From Spongilla lacustris (lineage: Eukaryota; Porifera; Demospongiae; Spongillida; Spongillidae), in contig OX442429.1 in assembly GCA_949361645.1 (NCBI GenBank), positions 3,451,147 through 3,515,146 of the forward strand: a stretch of DNA of 64,000 nt, in the 5' to 3' direction. The position numbers and the translations under genes were made by a program. The notes under the pieces are model-generated. The model searched no databases, was not told where the DNA came from, and saw nothing but the letters and a program-made list of their open reading frames with translations. Of the stretch, positions 57,676 through 64,000 are shown piece after piece. Numbering within the stretch: the first letter of the stretch is position 1; every line of letters begins with the position of its first letter.

Positions 57676-58161
57676 TGTAGAGGTTTCCACGACTAGACTC
57701 GTTCAGCAGAGCGCGACTCAACGCGGCTTGCGCTATATCCCTGGCCGTAGGGTATACACACTTGATAATTAGGCACACGATGATCCAACATGCACCCAAC
57801 TGCATGTTTAAATAGTCCTATACACTGTTTATAGTGACCAATCGCCTTCCTGGACTCTTTTACGAAGAGGTCCGTGAACGTGGATCACTCTTTTTGTCCT
57901 CCTGTGTCGTCCCGCCAAGAGCAGATTATGTTTACAATTTTCAACGTTATGTAAGTAATATTGATTACAAAAGGGTCCCCAGACCCTTACAGAGACTCAG
58001 TGCAAACTGTAGCCTTCAGTTATTGTTTCCTACCATGATTATATATATGTCTAGCTGCCTATTTTATGAGTCTGTCCTAGACAGTTAAGCTAAAGGGATA
58101 AGTCTCTATGAGCAGCTGTAGTATTCCTCCCGTCGTCATGTCGGGTTCCCAGACCATGACA
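57676..58161 (-). repeat. LTR, 486 bp, minus strand
   Basis: On the minus strand it starts TGTCATGGTCTGGG and ends GAAACCTCTACA, i.e. TG...CA termini, and is followed at once by the TTTGGTGGCAGCAGTGGGAT leader. On its other side, after about 200 bp, lies the RT/RNase H end of the IN-RT element. It can therefore serve as 3' LTR of that element and 5' LTR of the gag fragment. No partner LTR was found for identity comparison. Confidence 0.55.
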
Positions 58162-58374
58162 CTTCACTGCAGTTCCTGGTGACAAGTGAGCTTGTCACGA
58201 CAAGGCGTAAGTGTTTCTCCTGGCCTTTCCTGGTCGGTAGGTCACCTTGAATTAGTGCGTTTCGAGTATATCTGCTTGAAACATCATTTACGATTGTCAC
58301 TGAACCACCTCTCCCTCCCCAGGAGCTTCCTGCTGAAGTTTGCTATCTAGTGATCCTCACCATTTGTTTCCTTC

Positions 58375-60470
58375 TGGCTTAGCACTGCTCCCACTCCCAA
58401 GTCCGACGCGTCTGTTTGCAGAATGAACAGTAGCTGGAAGTCTGGGCACAGGGTCTAAAAGGCTTCTTCACAGGGGTCACTGTTTGGGGCTTCCTTCTTG
58501 GTAAGCTCTGTGAGAGGGACAGCCACAATAGCATAGTCCGATATGAATTTTTGATAGTATCTCGTGAGTCCCAGCACAACTCTAACTTCCCTCGAGGTGG
58601 GAAACGCTTCCACAGCTGCAATCGTGCTGTTATGTGGTCTTACTTGTCCATTTCATACTATGTGACTGAGGTAGCTGCACTCTTTCATGGCGAAGTGGCA
58701 CTTACGAGGTTTAACTGTTAAACCAGCTTCCATCAAGACTTCTAGAATGGCTCTGAGCGCTGGGAGATGCACAACTGTGCATTGTCAATATAAGCGACCG
58801 CTGCATTCTCCAAACCACGCATGAGCTGGTGCATCATCCGCTGGAAGGTTGGGGGTGCTCCTGGAAGACCAAATGGCATGATATTGAACTCGAACAGTCC
58901 ATAAGGTGTGATGAACGCCGTTTTCTTTCGGAATCAACCGACATGGGGACCTACCAAAATCTCCTCGATAAGTCCAGTGTCGATATTATGTACTGTGCTT
59001 TTCCTAGCTGGTCGATCATCTCATTCATTCGAGGCATTGGATAACTATCCATTTTGGTGATGGTGTTCAGTCTCCGGTAGTCTACCCAAAAACGAAGCTC
59101 CAAGTCTTTCTTTGTGATCAGCACGATTGGTGCTGACCACTCGCTCGTTGACCTTGAGATCACCACTTCCTTCAGCATCTCGTTCAGTTCCTTTCTCACT
59201 GTCTTCCAGTATAGGTATGGCAGCCAGTACGAAGATAGTCTCACCAGTCCTTTCTCTCTTGTATGAATTGAATGCTCTGTCACTTGCGTCTGCCCTAGTC
59301 TAGTCTGCAAAGTATCTTTAAAGTCTGCCAGGAGTTGCTGGAGGCTTGCCCTTTGTTCTTCACTCAGATGATCTGATATCTCACACTGTAGTTCTTCCAT
59401 TTTCTCATTGTTTGTATGACATAGGGCCCTTGCCATTGTGCTAGCAGCTTGTTGGCAGAGGTTTGGAGCAGGACCAGCACTTTTTGGCCTTTGTTCAGCC
59501 TCCTATCCCTGCTTTCCATTTATTCTGAATTTTCTGGGCTTACTCCATGTTGACCCACACGAACTAAGCCATCTGGCTCAGTTTATCCTGAGTGGATAGG
59601 GCATATGCAACCACACTTTCATTCATGGTTCAGCTTGCTGCGATTCCCATGCTTCCTTCACTATATCTAGTAGGCCTCTTACCACTCTGCTGAAGAGTAG
59701 CTCGTACGATGAAAACCCAGTAGAGACTTGCAAACCTCTCTGTATGCAAACAACAAGAATAGTACGAGCGTATCCAGTTTTTCCCTTCTCTGGTTACTGT
59801 CTTCCTCAGCATGGCCTAGTTGCATACCACCAATATGTATCAGAGACACCTTGCCTACTAATAAGTAACAGTCCCACAATGTCCATTGCTATCCACGAGA
59901 ATGGTTTGGGCATGGCAGGCAGCGGTATTAGTGGGACTGGCTGTGTCCTCTTGTTGTGGGCCTTCTGACAGTTACGGTAGTTCCTACACCACTCCGCCAT
60001 GTCTAGGTAGATGTTTGGCCAGTAGAAGCGTTGCAGTACCCTGCTTCCGGTCTTGTTACATCATCCCATATGTCCTGCCAAGGGAGCCTCGTGCGCTTGT
60101 TTCTGCATCACAGAGGGAGTATTGTTCCACTGCATTTTGTTCCATTTCTGTACAGCAACAAAACCACTCCGCCATGTCTAGGTAGATGTTTGGCCAGTAG
60201 AAGCGTTGCAGTACCCTGCTTCCGGTCTTGTTACATCATCCCATATGTCCTGCCAAGGGAGCCTCGTGCGCTTGTTTCTGCATCACAGAGGGAGTATTGT
60301 TCCACTGCATTTTGTTCCATTTCTGTACAGCAACAAGATTTTCTGTATAAACCGAGGGTCTCCCTTCTCCACCATCCTTTGTAGCTCCGCCAGAGTCTCG
60401 TTGGAATCTTGAAGCTTCTTTACCTCCCTGGCACTCAGATCTAAACCATTCACCTCCATGTCCTCGTTAT
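58375..60470 (-). pseudogene. Gypsy pol with integrase upstream of RT (Gmr1-like order)
   Basis: From 60400 downward: integrase zinc region (APLAGHMG, RFYWPNIYLDMAEWCRNY) and core start (PFSWIAMDIVGLL), REVCKSLLGF and a QTSANKLLAQWQGPY block (integrase C-terminus). Next come LSEEQRASLQQLLADFKDTL, SEWSAPIVLITKKD, FWVDYRRLNTITKMDSYPMP and ISTLDLSRRFW (RT), LFEF and MPFG frames, then AAVAYIDN (motif C with Asn for the second Asp), then RNase H (58640-58375). Integrase precedes RT, unlike standard Ty3/gypsy and like Gmr1 elements. There are many stops and frameshifts, and a 175-bp internal duplication. Confidence 0.7.
59988..60339. repeat. 175-bp tandem duplication inside the integrase
   Basis: The block beginning ACCACTCCGCCATGTCTAGG at 59988 is repeated at 60163 with no difference that I can see, up to TACAGCAACAA. 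The copies sit head to tail within the integrase zinc region. Perfect identity in an otherwise decayed element suggests a very recent event or an assembly artefact. Confidence 0.85.
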
Positions 60471-60616
60471 TTCCTGCTGGCTTAGGCCAGTATGTTTTTG
60501 TGCCCGAGTCAATTACCTTCTTTGGGGCCCTTCCATGTCGTCCAACTGGAATAGCTCACTGTCAAATGTACTTCCTGGTAGCTTGGGATCTGGCTTTACA
60601 CTTTCGGTTTGACCTA

Positions 60617-60902
60617 CAGTGCCGTCCACCCACAAGTTCACACTCGCGCGCGACTCGCGCATGACTCGATCGAGTGCAATAATGATTCGCGCGCCATAAC
60701 TAAAAGCAAAACAGCTGGAACAAAAACATTTACTATTAATAGCTTGAAACTAACGTAATCATCTGTAGCAATGCCGTAAATCGATATTTGAGTGACGCTC
60801 ACAACAGCGCTCGTATCGAGGGCTAATTGTACTCGCGCGTGACTCGCGTGCGACACGCAATACACTCACATGCGAGTGTGAACTTGTGGGTAGACGGCAC
60901 TG
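60617..60902. mobile_element. 286-bp MITE, CAGTGCCGTC termini, TA flanks
   Basis: Left end CAGTGCCGTCCACCCACAAG at 60617 pairs with the right end CTTGTGGGTAGACGGCACTG at 60902, continuing inward through TTCACACTCG and CGCG-rich blocks. TA lies on each side (60615-60616 and 60903-60904). TA target and CAGTG ends fit a Tc1/mariner-type non-autonomous element. It is CpG-rich (CGCGCGCGACTCGCGC), unlike its surroundings. Confidence 0.8.
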
Positions 60903-60904
60903 TA

Positions 60905-61570
60905 CTTCCTGTTCCCTCTGACCTTCGTTCGCCTTTTCTGCCTCTCTAAGTTCTTGCTGTATTTGGTGTGCTTTCTTGGTGCCTTGATGTTCCTCCATTT
61001 TAGTTGGAGTCCTTTGTCCTCCAGCTGTGGTATGATGAAAAACACATGTGTTGAATAGTCATCACAAACACACACTCACACACAACTTGAGTGCGGTCAG
61101 TGTGCGCAACTTTGCATGCGTAAATTTGTTATGCACTAGTAACTTGCGTGTGCTCGCAACTGAATTTGATTCAAGAGTAACTCTCGCACCCTTAAACAAG
61201 ACAGCCCTGGCTCGCCGCCCTGCATTCTAGTCTTGTGGGTACTTACTTGTGCTTTTGTGTGCGTACATGTATGTGACCTATATGTAGTGCAATGCTGATG
61301 ACCTATGTGTATAAATCTATGGGATATACATATAGGTCATAAGCGGTCACCAATTTAGTTGTAAGCTCAATATTGTCCTGCTAGTCGTGTTCACAACCTG
61401 TTTTATGTTCTATAAGAAGCTTTGGATTGTACTAATGTATGCAGGGATTGTGCAAGAGGGTATTTCTCGTCCCAGTATCACAAAGAAGGGTAATGTTGAT
61501 TATGTACATGAATCACAAATTCATTGCATTCATCTAGCTGATATGCCATTCTTGCACGATTTCACCTTAG
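60905..61570. other. Probable intron upstream of exon C
   Basis: Contains a CACACACTCACACACAA tract at 61067 and no supported gene. A small exon-like stretch with AG and GT ends (about 61442-61488) was considered but its frame is undecided. Confidence 0.3.
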
Positions 61571-62050
61571 ATATGGATAGAAACTCTGGTGCGGGCGCTG
61601 AACACTATGTCTCTTCTTGCTAGGCAACACATCGTTCAGGTATTGTTCATGTTGAACTTTGTGTTATAATATTTATTCCTTTACAGCATTGTCTTTCATC
61701 GGTGTTTGAATGTGATGAAGACAGCCTGTCATACATTGAAAATAGTTTGAGTCAGCTTGAAGGTTCACATAACAGTTAATGTTACATGTACATATTCAAA
61801 TTATCATCATTCTGTATCTGAGATTATACTTGGAAGTATGATGCATCTTGATAGCAGTATATTGCTGATTCATTTATATGTTGTAGCCATTTATCACAGC
61901 TGTATAATTATTCCTGTAGTGTCAAGTGAGACCAAATTAATGACACTGCTAACATGTCTAAGGGCTGCAAGAACTGTTTGCAAGGATTTTAAGTTTGAAG
62001 AGAAGTATTCTGTTATACTAGTTACTGCTATGCACCATGGAGATGAACAG
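61571..62050 (+). CDS. THADA-like gene, exons C, D and E
   Basis: Three consecutive exons with clean signals: 61571-61639 (acceptor CACCTTAG, donor GTATTG), 61687-61762 (TTTACAG, GTTCAC) and 61920-62050 (CCTGTAG, GTTTGT). Phases 0, 0, 1, 0 agree across both introns. The spliced product reads IWIETLVRALNTMSLLARQH, IVQHCLSSVFECDEDSLSYI, ENSLSQLEVSSETKLMTLLT, CLRAARTVCKDFKFEEKYSV, ILVTAMHHGDEQ. All-helical HEAT/ARM character and the final ..HHGDEQ at an exon end fit the block before the conserved DUF2428 region of THADA. The gene continues; the next exon was not found before 64000. The family call is tentative, the exon structure strong. Confidence 0.55.
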
Positions 62051-62288
62051 GTTTGTTTATGTGTTTTGTTTGCATGCATCATATCTTGTGTGTGGACCTT
62101 ATATACTTCTGGGTGTATATACCTGCTATAGATATTGTATTGTAGTTGCTAGATAAATACATGTACTTGTCATCCAATGATTAGTAAAATTCAAAGAGGT
62201 TAATTCGTCAACACAAGAAAATACATGTACATGTACATGTACATGCACCCCATGGTGCTGAGAAATTTTCCGCACTGTAGTTTAACTC

Positions 62289-62638
62289 CTATTCACCTGA
62301 TGTCCCGTACGAAGGACAAATGTTTTGTATAAGGACAATTTTTGAAGCCCTTTTTATACTTGACCTCAAACTTTGTACTGAAAATGGCAAAAACAGGGAG
62401 CCTCGAGTTACTTTTGCTAGTGGACGGAATTGATGAATGAATTAATGTATGCTTTGACCTACCTCCCAAACATTTCTGTTTACCTTTATAAAAGACGCAC
62501 CACAGGCAAGTGTAATTGAGAGCCGCATGTTTCTGCCATTTTTAGCACAAAGTTTTTTTGAGGTCACTTATAAAAATGGCTTCAAAAATTGCTCTTATAC
62601 AAGATATTTGTCCTTCGTACAAGACATCAGGTGAATAG
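62289..62638. mobile_element. ~350-bp MITE with ~105-bp inverted repeats
   Basis: CTATTCACCTGATGTCCCGT... (62289-62394) and its inverse ending ...ACATCAGGTGAATAG (62535-62638) pair over about 105 bp with around 10-15% mismatch, around a 140-bp centre. The target duplication is unclear. It lies in the intron after exon E. Confidence 0.7.
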
Positions 62639-64000
62639 AGATTGCACCAAGATATGGTGTGATCTTGGCTCTTAGAGGCAACTGTGATCCTTTGGCCCCA
62701 AGATCTTAGAGGAAGATTTTTGACCAAAAGCCCCATAGCCTCAACTGCTAAGTTTGGAAGACGTGGGATGTGCTGCGGTTGGATATTTTGCATCCTAAAT
62801 CATTGTACTGCAAGAGCGATGTGGGAGGACAAATACAATTGCTTTCTCACACCAATAACCTTTTGAAACGTCATGGCATGATACAGGTAGTAATACCATC
62901 TCAGCCTTATCATCAGGGAATCACATGACAAGCATGGTTTCAGTTGCTGTGGACAGTATCCAATAGTGGTGATAATGGTATTGTAATGCAAAGAATTATT
63001 TCATGCTGGTGGGAATAAGAACGTAAAAGTCAAAAAGTACCGATTTAGTGGCCTTGTCCAATGGAAGGCTTGATCATGGTCAGGAATTCAAGTCCTGACA
63101 TTCCTTGACACACTTGTATTGGCTTTGCTTAACTGTCGATTGAGGCGATGAATGTGTGCCCCTATATTGTACGGATTTACTACTAGTAGCTAGATCAGTT
63201 GTGAACAGACTTACAGTTTTACTTCTTGACATGATGAATCTATAGTGATGCTCCAAGTCACATTCAGCTTCACATAACTGAACAGCAAGTCATTTTGTTT
63301 GCAATTTCCCCTAGACAATCTTGTTGTTTTGAAGATGTCTCTTCCTGTCTGACCAATGAGGGAGTGGCTGACTAAAGTATTTTCAATCACTCTTAACTAC
63401 CCGTGAGATAACATTATTCACATGGTACTGTGTGATGTTTGCTGTGTGCTTTTTTAAAAGATGGACATCTCAGCGTTCCTGGGTTAAGCATTGAGGAAAC
63501 TTTGTTAAATTTACCAGGGTGTTAGAAGTGTTCTTTGTTAGATGCTTAATAAGGAATAAGTATATAATCAATAACAATTCAAGTACTACAAAGTTGTAGC
63601 CAATTACATCGTTTTAGTACTCTGCATAATTTTGTCTTGAATGTTGTCAATACATGATTATGTACATGTGTGCACACATAGAACTTAATCAGTGTAAGTA
63701 CTGGCGAATACATGTACCTGGTAACTAAAGGAACATTAGTATTATACAATACTGTTATCTTGGTACATGTGTATCTCAAGCGGGACATTTATTGAATTAC
63801 TTCTGGGTGTCTGAAGGGATGCTCTTCGGTAACTAGCAACTGTTTCAACTTGAAAATGTCTTTTCCTTTACCTCAACTAAGTCAGCAGGGCGTAAGAGTT
63901 ATGGCTTTTAATAGAATGAAAGGCTGACACAGTTGTGCGTTACTACACATTCATTCCTGTTTTCAATTGATATAATGATGAATATGCAGTGGATGATGGG
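62639..64000. other. Window end, no gene recognised
   Basis: AT-rich with several TACATGTA motifs. I see no exon that continues the THADA-like gene and no element ends. Confidence 0.3.

Noticed and set aside
61387..61623. A 78-codon ATG frame.
   Set aside because: It ends at a stop inside exon C, whose frame with clean splice sites and phase is different; the long frame is fortuitous.

Overview
This is eukaryotic, almost certainly invertebrate metazoan DNA. It has spliced genes with GT-AG introns (short ones of about 140 bp and probably very long ones), a mixed load of decayed transposable elements (DIRS-type, Ty3/gypsy and RLE-type non-LTR retroelements, TIR DNA elements, MITEs), long microsatellites, and one 200-base run of N (33667-33866), a scaffold gap. 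The gene families (TPR-CHAT, G2E3-like HECT, BEN, RecQ-like, RAG1-N-like) and the RT families resemble what is seen in demosponges such as Amphimedon; that assignment is inference. Nothing looks bacterial or organellar.

Layout. 1-7232: a DIRS-like tyrosine-recombinase retrotransposon on + strand, split by a 1216-bp TIR element (1007-2222, 7-bp TSD) and a 4327-bp element (2604-6930, imperfect 8-bp TSD). The second insert carries a smaller TIR-bounded unit (5439-6530) whose minus strand encodes a decayed protein with the zinc-binding layout of the RAG1 N-terminus. 7577-9217: a long inverted-repeat (fold-back) element whose centre is a retrotransposon endonuclease fragment, followed by a GCATG/ATCATG minisatellite. 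9610-11084 (-): a multi-exon BEN-domain gene with one probable homopolymer frameshift. 11673-25156: a 13.5-kb structure bounded by inverted repeats of about 930 bp, holding HECT exons next to the left repeat and then a dense pile of RLE-type reverse transcriptase copies. 25413-25898: an exon resembling the C-terminus of KDZ-type transposases. 26847-31758 (+): the one clearly intact gene, a three-exon TPR-CHAT protease-like protein of 1540 aa with an internal tandem duplication.

32.6-64 kb: mostly repeats, with a RecQ-like fragment, scattered Ty3/gypsy gag, protease, RT and integrase pieces (mostly minus strand), a 1-kb minisatellite (43845-44902) and several MITEs. Short phase-compatible exons on + strand (36883-37059, 48760-48831, 61571-61639, 61687-61762, 61920-62050) look like parts of one HEAT-repeat, THADA-like gene. 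If they belong together, its introns of about 12 kb hold most of these repeats.

Apart from the CHAT gene, the BEN gene and the THADA-like exons, nearly every coding trace is mobile-element derived and broken. The main value of the window is the nested insertions, which can be ordered in time, and the unusual domain cargo (RAG1-N-like, HECT).
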